Notes under the pieces: model-generated
Databases searched by the model: none
What the model saw: the letters and a program-made list of their open reading frames with translations, nothing else
What the model was told of the DNA's origin: nothing
Program-made: the position numbers and the translations under genes
Part shown: piece by piece, positions 28,201 to 38,663 of the stretch
Position numbering within the stretch: the stretch's first letter is position 1
Layout of the letters: every line of letters begins with the position of its first letter
From: Streptomyces thinghirensis
GTDB lineage: Bacteria; Actinomycetota; Actinomycetia; Streptomycetales; Streptomycetaceae
DNA: 64,000 nucleotides
Assembly (NCBI GenBank): GCA_021502835.1
Contig: JAKFGP010000021.1
Coordinates: 18,913 to 82,912 of the forward strand
Direction: 5' to 3'

Positions 28201-28629
28201 ATGAGACCTCGAATCGCCGTTGTCGGAAGCGGTCCCGCCGGCCTCGCCTTCGCCCGCGTCATGCACCGCCACGATCGCCCCGTGACCGTCCTCGAACGCG
28301 ATCCCGCCCCCTGACGCCCGCCCCCGGGTGGCACGCTGGACCTGCATGAAGGGCTGGGCCAGCTCGCGCTGGACAAGGCGGGGCTGCCGGCGGACTTCCA
28401 GGCGTTGTCCCGTCCCAGTCGGGAATCTGGCGATGCTGGAAGGCGCCGAACTCGCCGAGTCGATCGCCACCGGCCCCGGAGAGTCGACGAGGCCGTCCGC
28501 GCCTTCGAAGAACGGATGTGGGCGCGGGCCGGCACGTGGGCGGAGATCACGACGGCCGGTCTGGAACGCCTCGTGAGCCAGAACCCCGCCGAAGCCCTCG
28601 CCCTCTTCGACGGAGTCCAGGCATCCTGA
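28201..28629 (+). pseudogene. FAD-dependent monooxygenase with large internal deletion
   Basis: ATG 28201 opens a perfect FAD-binding fold: MRPRIAVVGSGPAGLAFARV (G-x-G-x-x-G), MHRHDRPVTVLERD, then GGTLDLHEGLGQLALDKAGL and ADFQAL. The sequence then jumps to the very end of the same family: LAMLEGAELAESIATGP, VDEAVRAFEERMWARAGTWA, ITTAGLERL, ALALFDGVQAS. Relatives (TetX-like / PF01494 hydroxylases) are near 390-400 residues; here only about 140 codons remain. The missing part includes the substrate-binding sheet and the GD ribose-binding motif. A join near 28425 is needed, plus small indels near 28313 and 28490. This looks like a true deletion and not just base error. Confidence 0.6.
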
Positions 28630-28703
28630 CCGCCGAGCGCCGGCCGCCGAGCGCTAGCGCGCCGTGTCGGCCCGCGTCGTGGTCCGTCCCCGCTCGCTGC
28701 CGG

Positions 28704-29322
28704 TCACTGCCGCATCCTCGGGTCCTCGGTGGGGTCGGCATACATGGTCGGGCAGCCGTCGTCGATCGCTTCGGGGCGCAGTTCGTAGTGCCAGGGCTCG
28801 TTGCGGTAGATCTGGCACAGCCCGTACTCGGCGCCGTGCTCGGACAGCCAGTCCGTCGCATCGGACGGGCCGAGGTCGACCGCGTCCCCCGACACGTGAG
28901 GAGAGGTGTCCGCGGTGGCCACCCAGCGGACAGCCTCGTCCTCGGACCCGTACCCGGAGACCGCCTCACGAAGAAGCCGCTCCTGGTACGCAGGGGAACG
29001 CCAGCCGCTGTTGACGTAGAACGTGACGTCGTCGTCCGCGGCGGCTGTCGCGGCCTGGCGGAGGGCATCGAGGAGATCGGGGTGGAGCCTGGCCACCGCG
29101 GGAAGCTCGTCATCGAGGACGGTCACGCCGTCGGGGACGACACCGTCGGCCTCGGACGCGGACGGCGGGGAGGATGCGGCGGGAAACCCGGCGGCCGGGG
29201 GCTTTTGTTGTGGGGAGCCGCATGCGAGTGGCGATCGCTGCCGTGACGGCTGTCAGGCCGACGGCAAGGAGTCGGCGTATTCGGCGGGCCTTGGTTCGTG
29301 CTGAAGGTGTGGGGCGAGGCAT
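28704..29322 (-). CDS. M15 (VanY-like) D-alanyl-D-alanine carboxypeptidase
   Basis: The start is ATG 29322: MPRPTPSARTKARRIRRLLA, VGLTAVTAAIATRM is a basic region plus signal/anchor helix. A Pro/Ala/Ser linker leads to the peptidase: VTVLDDELPAVARLHPDLLD, TFYVNSGWRSPAYQERLLRE, SPHVSGDAVDLGPSDATDWL (His and Asp zinc ligands in S-x-H-x-x-G-x-A-x-D), EYGLCQIYRNEPWHYELRPE (catalytic Glu and third ligand WHYE). The domain is complete and intact from 29126 to 28704; one or two indels lie near 29135-29200 in the linker. Acts outside the cell on the peptidoglycan stem peptide, like VanY/VanX-type enzymes. No van regulator or ligase is next to it. Confidence 0.8.
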
Positions 29323-29520
29323 GCCGCCAGTCAAGGCAGCGCGGTGTTGCCGGCCCGTATGCGCATCTCGATACGAGGACGATATATGCCGATTCGTAGC
29401 ATCGACAGCAGGCGTGTGCCGATCGTCGAGGGCAGACGTCCCGGGCCGTCCCGTGACGAGATCGCCGCACGCGGCTCGTCTTCCGCGGTGAGGGCTTCCG
29501 GGACGGCTGCCTCGTGGCGC

Positions 29521-30809
29521 TCAGCCGACCGGGCAGGCGTCCGGGCCGGAGCCGGTCAGCGCGGTGAGGTCGCAGTAGGCCGTCCCTCGGGTAGAGGTCG
29601 CCCATCACCTCGGCGGTGTGGGCAGGTTCGCTGCCGACGGGGACTCGCTGGATCGCCTCCACGAAGCCCGGGGCGGCCAGCATGTTGCGGAGGATCAGCA
29701 GATGCTTGTCGGTCGGTGTCGCCAGCGGACAGCGGCAGGAAGGTGACGCCCGGAACGCTCTCGACGGTCGCGCGCTGTTCCTCCGTGCCGACGACGTACG
29801 TGTATGTGCCGTCGGCGGCGAGACGGGTGTCGTGGTCGGTGCGGCAGCCGGTGTCCACCGTGCCGTCGGGCAGGGGGTTGGCGACGACCTCGCCGGGGCC
29901 CCACCACAGGTTGTTGCACATCGACCAGTACCGCACCTGGTCCTCGGGGCGGGCCAGGGCGCGCGCACGGTCGCCGGTCGTCCCGCGCGGCGCCTTGCCG
30001 CGTACGACGAGGACCTGCCCCGGCGGCGGGGCGTCGAAGCCGGTGGCCACGTACGCGTTGTCGGGGTTGGGGTACAGTCCTGAGCCGCCCAGGCGGGAGA
30101 AGGCCGGCCGGGGCGGCTCGCTCGCGGTGGCGGGCGGTACGGGGCGCGGGGGCCGGTCCCCCCTCGGCACCTCGCGCGGTGCCCCTCGACGGCGCGGCGA
30201 CGCCGGGTGGTCAGTGCGTCGTCGCAGGCCGCGACGCGTACCCGGTGGCCGTCGCGGAGGAAGGCGACCTTCGGCAGCCGGATCTCGCCGTGCGGCAGGT
30301 AGACGCGGTAGACCACCGTCCCCTCGGCGCCCTCGGGCGTTCCGGGTGGGAGCGAGCGGCAGGGTGTTGCGTCGGTCGCCGGCCCGGTCGGTGACCGACA
30401 CGCTGAACTTGCCCCCGGGGCGGCTGTGCTCCCGGTAGGGGTTGTGACTGCCCCGGTCCGGCGCGATCCGGTGGTCGGTCAGGACGGAGGGGCGCCGTCG
30501 GGGCCGGTGAAGCTTGTCGCGGGACGCGTCGTAGGAGGCGAACGAGGCGTAGCGGGCGTCGGGGTAACGGCCGTCGAGTTCGATGGTGAGGCCCTTCTGC
30601 ACGGTGTAGTGCAGCAGCCAGTACTGGGAGTTGGTGTCCGGGTAGGCCACATTGGACGACCGGTAACCCAGTGGTTGCCAGGCGCAGTCGGGCACGGCGG
30701 GTGCGGCGGGCGCTTCGCGTCCCCGGACCTCCGGTCTGCGCGGCGGTGGCGGGCGCGGCCGTCGACAGGGCGAGCGCGGCGGCGAGCACGAGGGTTTCCA
30801 GTGCGTCAT
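29521..30809 (-). CDS. Secreted protein of unknown function, DUF1214-like features
   Basis: ATG 30809 overlaps the stop of the amidohydrolase gene (ATGA, 30809-30806). Signal peptide after one frame correction: MTHWKTLVLAAALALSTAAP, ATAAQ. Mature landmarks: DCAWQPLGYRSSNVAYPDTN, YWLLHYTVQKGLTIELDGRY, PDARYASFASYDAS, HSRPGGKFSVSVTDRAGDRR, VVYRVYLPHGEIRLPKVAFL, LYPNPDNAYVATGFDAPPPG, VRYWSMCNNLWW, TGCRTDHDTRLAADGTYTYV and LILRNMLAAPGFVEAIQRVP. The F/Y-P-D-A-R-Y-x-S-F and R-Y-W-S motifs recall DUF1214/DUF1254-like proteins. About 430 residues, exported. At least five indels. It ends the MFS-M20-secreted gene run. Confidence 0.6.
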
Positions 30810-32128
30810 CGGGCTGTCCTTTCAGAGGAGTTGGCGGTCGCGGGCGGGGTCAGCCACTCCCCGGCGCTGGTTGAAGGTGGCGGGACCCCGGCGGCCAGGG
30901 CGTGGGGTGCGGAGGTGCGTAGCGCGGGGAGTGGTTCATGACCGTGCCCGGCGGGAGCGCTCCGCGTTCCAGGGCGGCGACGGCCTCGGCATCAAGTCGC
31001 GGGGTCGGCGCCGCCGAAGTGGTACATGACCGACGGGCAGCCGGCGGCCGTCGCGAAGCGGCCAGAAGTCCTCGCTGGCCGAGAGGAGCGGGCGGGACGT
31101 GGCCGAGCGTGCCGCCGGCCTCCAGGGCCATTGGGACGCGTTCGGTGGCGTCCGCGTCGTTGACCGTGAGCGGGGAAGAGTCGTACATCTGGATGTCCGG
31201 CGGCGCGGGGGCGTCCTTTTCGCCTCGCCTCCGCGCGGATGATGCGCGAGGCCGGCGAGCCTTGCCTCACCTCACGAGGTCTGCTCGTCAGAACGTCCTG
31301 AGATTGCAGAGCAGTTCCGCCGTGTGCGGGATGACGTTCGGGACGGTGCCCGGCGTACAGGGCGCCGACCGTGAGGAGGAGCGACGGAATCGGCGGCGCG
31401 ACCCGCGCGCGGACAGCGTCTGCAGCCGCGTACCACGGCCGCCGCCATCACCACCGGATCAACGGCGAGATGGGGTGTGGGGGCGTGGGCGCCCGCTCCG
31501 TGCAGGGTGACGCGGACGCTGTCGGCGCGGCCGACGGTCCCGAGGCCTGGTGATCACGAGGCCCGCGGGCAGCGGTCCACGTGCTGGCCGAGGACCACCT
31601 CGGGGCGGGGGGGACCGGTCGAGGACACCGTCGTCCAGCATCGCCTGCGCGCGCGGCCACCTCCTCGGCGGGCTGGAAGACGGCCACCACGGTCCCCTGC
31701 CAGGCTTCTGGATGCGCCGCCAACTGCCGGCAGGCCCCCAGCAGGGCGGCCACGTGCACGTCGTGACCGCAGGCGTGCATGACACCCGCCTCGGTGGAGG
31801 CGTAGGGGAGGCCGGTCGCCTCGTGTACGGGCAGGGCGTCCATGTCCGCCCTGAGCCACGACACCGGTCCGTCACCGTTGCGCAGCACCGGCCACCACGC
31901 CCATTGCCCCCGCCCTGCCCGGTCACGTCCCAGCCTGCGAGGCGGGACAGCTCGTGCAGGACGGTGGCCGCGGTGCGGTGTTCCTCGGAAGGCGAGTTCG
32001 GGGTGGGCGTGCAGCTCGCGGTAGACCTCCTCCCAGTGCGGGAGGTGGGCCGCCAGACCGGCGGCCAGGCCGGTGTCAGGCGGGTGGGGAGCCGTGGACG
32101 CATCGCTGTCGTCCTCCTTCGTGTGCAT
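30806..32128 (-). CDS. M20-family metallo-amidohydrolase
   Basis: ATG 32128 (MHTKEDDSDASTAPHPPDTG). Frame-corrected about 435 residues: EEVYRELHAHPELAF, ADMDALPVHEATGLPYAS, GVMHACGHDVHVAALLGACR (zinc-binding H and D), TVVAVFQPAEEVAARAQAML (catalytic E-E), VVLGQHVDPLPAGLVITRPG, VRVTLHGAGAHAPTPHLAVD (dimerisation domain), GTVPNVIPHTAELLCNLRTF, QMYDSSPLTVNDADATERVA, LSASEDFGRFATAAGCPSVM, YHFGGADPATF, and a C-terminal helix GVATLLAAAGEWLTP. It belongs with the amidohydrolase/hippurate-hydrolase branch that deacylates amino acids or opens cyclic imides. Upstream is an MFS transporter in the same direction and frame; downstream the next gene overlaps by ATGA. Five or more indels. Confidence 0.8.
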
Positions 32129-33337
32129 GTCGCCGACGACGGCGCGAAGACGCGCCAGGAAACGGTGGGAGGTCTGGGGCAGGCAGAGCACGGCCGCGAT
32201 CGCGAGGACGGGCCCAGGGCCAGCGACCAGAAGGCGAGTCGGTAGGACCACGTCGACCACATGGCCGAACAGGGTGGGCACCACGATCCCGGAGAGCTGC
32301 CCGCCGAAGAGGATGATGCCCGACGCGGCACCCGCCAGGTCGGGGGAAGACTGCGCAGGGGCACCGAGAAGCAGGGCATGGCACAGGCCGATCACCGCGC
32401 TGATGAGCGTGCCCACCACCACGAACCCGCCCAGCGAGGTGGTGAGCGGCAGTACGACCCAGCAGCACGGCGGCGGCGGACATGGCCGGGGCACGACGAT
32501 GCGACGCGGCCGGCCCTCGAACCGGTCGGACAGCCGCCCGCCGACGACGGCGGCGACCGCCGCGCAGAGCGTCGGCCCCAGCGACTACGAGCCCGGCGTC
32601 GCTGACGCGCAGACCGCGCTCCTCCATCAGGTAGGAGGCGCTCCAGCTGTTGAGGCCCAGACCACGGTGTCGTACGCGAAGAACATCACCGCGAAACCCC
32701 AGATGACCGGGGACCGCAGCAGGGCGGAGGCGCCTTGCCGCCGGCCGGGCAGGACGGACCGGTCCGTTCCCGCCGGAAGCGGGGCGAGCATCCAGCGGCG
32801 GATCGCGACCACGACCACGAGGCCGAGTACGGAGACGGCGACGAACATCACGCGCCAGTCCCCAGTGCGCCAGCAGCAGCCCGCCCAGCACGGCGGCCAG
32901 CAGACCACCGACCGCGTTGGAACTCTGTACCCAGCCATTGGCCGTGAGCCGCTGCTCGCGGGACGCTGCGGCGGCTGAGCGCCTGAGGGCGGCCGCCGGG
33001 AACAGGCCCTGGGCCACACCGAAGAGGCAGCGGAAGACCAGCAGAGCGGCGAAGGACCAGGCGATCGCCGTGAGCCCGGTGAACAACGACCACAGGGCGA
33101 GGCGCCAGGCACATCACCCGGACCCCGCCGAAGCGGCCGGCGATCAGCCCGCCGGGTATCTGCGTGAGCGCGTAGGTGACGAAAAACGCGGAGAGGATCA
33201 TGCCCCTGCTCGCCGTGGGTGAGACCGAAGGTGTCTCCGATCGACGGCAGGGCCAGGTTGATGACCTGTCGGTCTATGTAGTCCACGGCCCAGGCGACGA
33301 AGAGCAGGACCGCGGTGGTTCGAGTGGTTCGGTGCAC
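32129..33337 (-). CDS. MFS transporter, anion:cation symporter (ACS)-like
   Basis: GTG 33337, five bases after ggaggacaccc. Frame-corrected: VHRTTRTTAVLLFVAWAVDY, IDRQVINLALPSIGDTFGLT, GMILSAFFVTYALTQIPGGL, IAGRFGGVRVM, LTAIAWSFAALLVFRCLFGV, AQGLFPAAALRRSAAAASRE, NGWVQSSNAVGGLLAAVLGG, VVWGLNSWSASYLMEERGLR, GFVVVGTLISAVIGLCHALL and LGAPAQSSPDLAGAASGIIL. The A-W-x-V-D-Y-I-D-R opening and twelve helices fit ACS-type carriers of organic anions such as sugar acids, phthalate or acyl amino acids. The C-terminal frame reads straight into the amidohydrolase ATG without a visible stop, so either an indel hides the stop or the two are fused. Many indels. Confidence 0.75.
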
Positions 33338-33481
33338 GGGTGTCCTCCCGCTGGGCGGAGCCGACGCTTGGCGGAAACCCTGCACCGTCCGCCGTTCAGC
33401 GCCCCCGTATCGCAGGAATCCGGCACGCGTGCCCATTCACTGCCGGAAAACCGCCAAGTCCTGCCCGTCGGCACTGACAGG

Positions 33482-34600
33482 ATGAGACGCGTGCACCCCA
33501 CCGACACCGCCCACCGCCACCCGCCACGCCCGGGCCCACCGGCCTCGCCCACGACGACATCACGCGAACTCAGCTTGAGATCGGCCTGGAATGCTCGAGG
33601 CCCTACCAACTGAACCCCCGGGCGCCCTGGTCGCGGTTCGCCGCGGTCATCGGCATCGACGCGCCACCACACGCGGCCCGCCGATGGCGCCGTCTCTCCG
33701 AACAGCGGCGTGGCCTGGATCACGGCCTATCCCGCGCGGCACGCCTCGTGGTCGGCTACGTGGACCTCTCCTGCGAGGCGGCGGCGGTGGACTCCTGACC
33801 ACCCGCCTGCGGTCCTGGGACCCGGTGTTCGGCCTCGAGCGCACCACGGGAGAACATCGGTTGTTCCTGGGTGTCGCCGCCCGTGACCTGCCACTCCCTC
33901 GACAGACTTCGTGACCCGGCAGCTGGGCGGCCTGGACACGGTGCTCCGTTCCGGTGCGGCTGAGTATCTGCACCGCCGCCGTCCACCGGGAGGGCAGCGG
34001 ATGGCTGGCTGCACACGCTCAACGAGCGGCGCAGCGCGCGGATCTGCGCGGCGGTAGAGCCATGGCCGTACGGGCCGGGCACCGGTCCCTACGAGAGCGA
34101 TCACCGGCTCCTGGTCGCCCTCGGCGCGGACGCGCGTCGTGGCCACGCCCGAACTGGCGCGTGAATGCGGACTCAGCGACACGACGGTACGCGCCGACGG
34201 CTGCGGGCGGATGATCTGGGTGGCAGGGGTTTACTTCCGGTGCGACCTGGCCAGCGGCTGGCCGGCTGGCCTGCGTCATCGCGAACTTCCGGATCCGCAG
34301 CGCCGGGCCCCGGCGTGGAAGACCCGTCACGCAGTCGCTGGCCGGCCTGCCCGAGACCCGGCTGTGCGCGTCCGTCACGGGCCGCGACAACCTGCTGCTG
34401 CCGGTGTGGCTCCATTCCCCCGGCGACTGCGCGCGCCTGGAGGAGCGGATACTGCGCCGCCAACCCGGCGGAACTGCGGATCGGCGAACGCGGCATCACC
34501 ACTCCACACCGCCAAACGCATGGGTCGGCTGCTGGACAGCCGCGACGGGCGGGGCGGCGCGCACGCAGCCGATCACAGCGTGGCGGCCTGTCCCGCCTGA
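33482..34600 (+). CDS. Lrp/AsnC-family transcriptional regulator (double-length)
   Basis: ATG 33482 or GTG 33491. Frame-corrected: DDITRTQLEIGLECS, YQLNPRAPWSRFAAVIGIDA, RWRRLSEQGVAWITAYPARH (first helix-turn-helix), GYVDLSCEAAAVDSLTTRLR, VFGLERTTGEHRLFLGVAAR, then a second helix-turn-helix (DHRLLVALGADARRGHAELA, RECGLSDTTVRRRLRRM), VGVYFRCDLASG, SLAGLPETRLCASVTGRDNL, LLPVWLHSPGDCARLEERIL and LHTAKRMGRLLDSRDGR. Two Asn-C-like halves in one polypeptide of about 370 residues are common in actinomycetes. Usually controls amino-acid or nitrogen-compound metabolism; the divergent MFS/amidohydrolase operon (GTG 33337) is the obvious target. Eight or so indels. Confidence 0.75.
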
Positions 34601-34853
34601 GCAGTCGATCCGGCAGCGAACACCCACGAGGCAGCAGGGCGGGTCACGACTTGACCGCGACACCGCACGCGGAGACGTCCGGCCGTGTCCCTCCGCCGGC
34701 CTGGTCGGCGGCCGGGCGCCAGGTGGCCGCGGACACTACCCCCGGCTCCGACTGACTTCGTCCAGGGAGATTCATGGGGATACTTCACACGGTCGGTCGT
34801 TGGCATAAGCACGGCCGGTGAGGCCGCCGGCCTTCGGGGCCGCCGGTCGGGAT

Positions 34854-35574
34854 TCACTGCGGAGGCGGATTGGGCGCGGTGTGGTCCAGCAGCATCTCCA
34901 GAGCGGTCGGGTAGGCGCTGTGCGGCATCCGCCGGGTCAGGGAGCCGGGCGGTGGCGGCGATGTGGGGGATGTGACGTCGCCGGCAGCCTTGCGTAGGTG
35001 GTGCCCCATCTCCTCGACGTCGGCCGTGCGGGTCTCCTCCGCCAGGGCAGAGCGCCAACGTCGAGAGTCGGCGGCGAAGGCCAGGCTCTGGTCGATGAAA
35101 GGCGTGGTGTCCCGACGCGGACGGCGGTCTCGTCCGGAAGGCCGACCGCGCCGCGCAGGATGCCGAGGATCGCCTCGATCACCGCGATCTCCGCGGGCGC
35201 GGTGACCCGGCTCGCGGTGAGCACGGCGGCCTGCGGATGAGCGAGGTAGGCCGAAGTGGATGGCGGCGGGCACGCAGATCCGGCCGCCGGTGACCGGTCG
35301 TCGTCCCATCCGCCAGGGCCCGGCCCATCAACTCGTCCCACGATGGCCAGGATCAGATCGTCCCATGCCCGCGAAGTACCGGTACAGGGTGCTCCCGGGT
35401 CCGCTCCCAGCGCGGGGCCCAGGCGCCGGGCGGTCAGTCCGGTGCTGCCGTGCTCCACCCAGCAGCCGCGGCGCCGTGTGTGCACGATGGAATTAATCTC
35501 GGTCAGCACCGTGCCCCTGCCGGGTCGGCCGCCGCCTGCGGCGCGCCTCTTCCCGTACCCACCTGCTTAGCCAT
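34854..35574 (-). CDS. TetR-family transcriptional regulator
   Basis: ATG 35574, just after gggaggaggtg. Translation MAKQVGTGRGAPQAAADPAG, then (frame-corrected) LTEINSIVHT, GWVEHGSTGLTARRLGPALG, ADPGTLYRYFAGMDDLILAI (TetR helix-turn-helix with the L-Y-R-Y-F motif), AVLTASRVTAPAEIAVIEAI, LGILRGAVGLPDETAVRVG, FIDQSLAFAADSRRWRSALA and a C-terminal helix PTALEMLLDHTAPNPPPQ. About 235 residues, normal. At least four indels. The ligand is unknown. No divergent efflux or enzyme gene lies directly upstream; the IS110-type element begins about 400 bases away, so the original neighbour may have been displaced. Confidence 0.75.
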
Positions 35575-35981
35575 CGCACCTCCTCCCCTAGCACCACCGC
35601 GACCGGGTGGCTCTCGTACACCACGCGTTTGCCGATCCTTATGCCAACGCGGTTGACCTTATCCCTCGCCGTCCCGTTCCATCAGCGGCACTTTTTCCGG
35701 GGAGGCACTCGCCCGTTATCTTCTTCGCGGTCCTGCAAAGAGGGCCGCTGGCCCCTCCAGGCCCGGCATGACTGTTACTTGCCCCCTGTCGAAGGGATGA
35801 CCTGGGGGTGGTGTCACCGGGCCCCAAGGGTGCTCGTGGGAGACGCTGATCAGAAGGTGTTACCACGCGCCTGGCCGGGGCACAATGCCCCAGCTGCTCG
35901 GGGCGGCAGGTCTGCATAACGTGGCTACGCGAGGACGGCTCCGAGCCTCGGGGCCGGCCACGTCACACCTGTGGGGGCACG
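35575..35981. other. Spacer between tetR-type gene and IS110-type transposase
   Basis: No protein recognised. A hairpin gagggccgctggcccctc (about 35743-35760) lies mid-way. The right part, rich in short GC palindromes (for example ggggcacaatgcccc around 35878-35892), may belong to the left end of the IS110-type element, whose exact boundary cannot be set because this family lacks terminal inverted repeats. Confidence 0.35.
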
Positions 35982-37222
35982 GTGGTGATCGGCATCGACG
36001 GGGTGGGCGTCTTCCTGGGCTTGGACGTCGGCAAGCAGACCCATCATGGACACGGACTGACTCCAGCCGGGAGGACGGGTGCTTCGATAAGCCGCTGCCG
36101 AACAGCGAACCGAAGCTCGGGCGGTCGCTTCGACCAGAGCCAGAAGGCCGTTCGGCGCAATCCTGGTGGTCGTGGACCAGCCCGCCTCCATCGGCACACC
36201 GGCCGCTGTCCATCCCCGGATCGCCAGACTGTCCAGGTCGCCCTTCCCTGCCAGGCCTGGCGACGCTTGGGGATCATAGACGGACCTCCACCCGGGCGGA
36301 AGCCAAGGACCAAACGCAGAAGGACGCCGCCGTCATCGCTTGGACCTGCCGCCCGCACCATGCCCCGCCCTCGCACGCTCAGACCCTTACCGACGAAGTC
36401 ACCGCCGAGGCTGAGGCATGCTCGTCGGCTTCGACCAGGACTTTAAGCCAGAGGCGGAGGCCAGCCGCACCTCCAACCGCATGGCCGGCCTACTCCCAGT
36501 TCCACCCCGGCCTCAGGACGCGTCCAAGGCCCGCGCCTGGACCACGCAGCCATCACCTGGCTCCTCGAGGCGATGCAGGATCCTGCAGGCACTCTCGCCA
36601 AGGCAGGCCGCCGCAGGCTAGTCGAAGGTCATCGCCTGAGGGCACCGCGCATGGCCGAGCGGCTGGTCAGAGACATCTTCACCGCGCTGGTGAGCAGGCC
36701 GTAAATAGTCCTACGGCACCGGCACCCTCGACGTTGATCCTGTGCCGTCGCTGGCAGAGTCTCTGAGCCGCCCGTTCCCACAGAACAACGCCGGGCCTGG
36801 GGCCAGAATCGAGGCCCTGCTGGGCTCACCCTTCTTTCCCAGGTCCCGACCTCGATGCCCGGCATCGGCGTCAGGACCGCGCAGTCCTCCTGTCCACCGT
36901 CGGCGACGGCAGCTCCCTTTCCCACCGCCGCCCACCTGGCCTCATACGCCGGCCCCGCCCCGACAGCCCGGCGGTCCGAACCTCGATCCACGGCGAACAC
37001 GCCCCCAGAGGCGGCAACCGCCAGCTCAAACGGGCGACGTCTCCTGTCCGCGTTCGCCGCCCTGCATGATCCCGCCTCCCGGACCTACTACGACCGCTGC
37101 CGAACCCGCGGGAAGACCCACACCCAGGCACTTCTCCGCCTCGCCCGCCAGCGGATCAGCGTGCTGTTCGCGATGCTCCGCGACGGAACCTTCTACGAAG
37201 CCAGAACCCACGCCTCGCTTGA
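35982..37222 (+). CDS. IS110-family transposase (DEDD type), heavily frameshifted
   Basis: GTG 35982: VVIGIDGVGVFLGLDVGKQT, HHGHGLTPAGR is the N-terminal DEDD_Tnp_IS110 domain with the first Asp in GLDVGK. Then AILVVVDQPASIG (second acidic residue), KTDAKDAAVIAWTAR (the D-A-K-D signature), TDEVTAELGMLVGFDQDL, ASRTSNRIRGLLTQFHPGLE, and the C-terminal Transposase_20 domain LTSMPGIGVRTAAVLL, FPTAAHLASYAGLAPTTRQS, GNRQLKRAMFLSAFAALHDP, ASRTYYDRCRTRGKTHTQAL, LLRLARQRISVLFAMLRDGT, ending TPRLA. Some ten indels. Family enzymes act with a RuvC-like core and the element has no terminal inverted repeats. It lies between the tetR-type gene and the saccharopine-dehydrogenase-like gene. Confidence 0.8.
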
Positions 37223-37268
37223 CGAACGACATAGAGGCACCCCCGCAAGGAGCACGAAGGTGCCCGAC

Positions 37269-38627
37269 ATGCGTGTACTTCTCGTCGGCGCCGGGCGGTG
37301 TCGGCACCGCCGTCACCCGGATCGCTGCCCGCAGGAAGTTCCTGACCCACATGGTCGTCGGCCGACTACGACCTCACCCGTGCCGAGGCCGCCGTCGCCG
37401 GGCTGCTGGGGGAGCAGGGCGACCGGTTCGACTGCACAGCGGCTGGACGCCTCGGACGGTGGGGCCGTGCGCCGGATGCTCGCCGAGTACCACTGCGACG
37501 TCCCGCTCAACGCGACCGACCCGCGCTTCGTGATGCCCCTGTTCAAGCGGCGCTCGCCGCGGGCGCCCACTACCTGGACATGGCGATAATCACTGTCCGC
37601 CCCGCACGCCGACCGCCCCACGAGGAGTGCGGTGTGAAGCTCGGCGACGAGCAGTTCGGCCTGGCGGGCCGCTGGGAGGGGTCCGGGCGGCTGGCCCTGG
37701 TCGGCATGGGTGTGGAGCCCGGCCTGTCCGGACGTCTTCGCCCGGTACGCCGCCGACGAACTCTTCGACGACATCGAGGAGATCGGCGTGCGTGACGGCG
37801 CCGACCTCACCGTGGAGGGCCACGACTTGGCGCCGTCGTTCAGTATCTGGACGACGATCGAGGATGCCTCAATCCGCCGGTGGTCTTCGAGAAGGACCGC
37901 GGCTGGTTCACCACCGCTCCTTCAGCGAGCCGGAGACCTTCGATTTCCCCGGGGCATCGACCGGTGGAATGCGTGAACGTCGAGCACGAGGAGGTGCTCC
38001 TGATCCCCCGCTGGGTCGACGCGCGCCGAGTGACGTTCAAGTACGGCCTCGGTGAGGACTTCTATCACCAAGCTGCGCACCCTGCACGAGCTCGGCCTCG
38101 ACTCCACCGCCAAGGTGACGGTGCCCGGCGCGAACGGGCCGATCGCCGTCTCCCCCCGCCGACGTGGTGGCCGCCTGCTGCCTGCCCGACCCGGCGACCC
38201 TGGGCGTCCGGATGACCGGCAAGACCTGCGCCGGCACCTGGGTCGAGGGGCACCAGGGACGGGAAGGAGCGCGAGGTGTACCTGTATACCACGTGGTCGA
38301 CAACGAGTGGTCGATGCGTGAGTACGGTTCACGGGCCGTCGTCTGGCAGACCGCGATCAACCCGGTCGTCGCCCTCCGAACTCCTCGCCACTGGAGCCTG
38401 GGAGGGCAGGGGTCCTCGGTCCCGAGGCCTTCCCTGCCCGGCCCTTCCTCGACCTGCTCATCGAGTACGGGTCCCCCTGGGGCCTGCGCGAGGAGGGCGG
38501 CGGCCTGGCCGGTCACGTCGCCTCCACGGGGGAGCCATCCAGCCCCCGGGGCCGGCTGCCCGTCACCGTCCCCCGCACCGACGGCACAGGCGCCCTGGGC
38601 CCCTACGGGCACGGCCACACCCATTGA
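37269..38627 (+). CDS. Saccharopine dehydrogenase-family oxidoreductase
   Basis: ATG 37269: MRVLLVGAGGVGTAVTRIAA (NAD(P)-binding G-x-G-x-x-G), HMVVADYDLTRAEAAVAGLL, CDVPLNATDPRFVMPLFKAA, HYLDMAMS, CGVKLGDEQFGLAGRWEGSG, LALVGMGVEPGLSDVFARYA, VRDGADLTVEGHDLAPSFSI, WTTIEECLNPPVVFEKDRGW, VNVEHEEVLLIPRWVDARRV, TFKYGLGEDFITKLRTLHEL, MTGKTCAGTWVEG, YLYHVVDNEWSMREYGSQAV and VWQTAINPVVALELLATGAW. This is the SDH-like branch found beside polyamine genes in many bacteria (carboxynorspermidine-dehydrogenase-like), but no decarboxylase gene is adjacent here. About ten indels. After YGSPWGLREEG the open frame carries about 38 extra residues to TGA 38627; the true end may be near 38490. Confidence 0.8.
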
Positions 38628-38663
38628 AGCGGGCTCCGGCGTCCCCGCCCCGGAGACTGGCGG

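Noticed and set aside
37313..37810. Minus-strand frames opposite the saccharopine-dehydrogenase-like gene
   Set aside because: They have no recognisable motifs, whereas the plus strand shows continuous family similarity.
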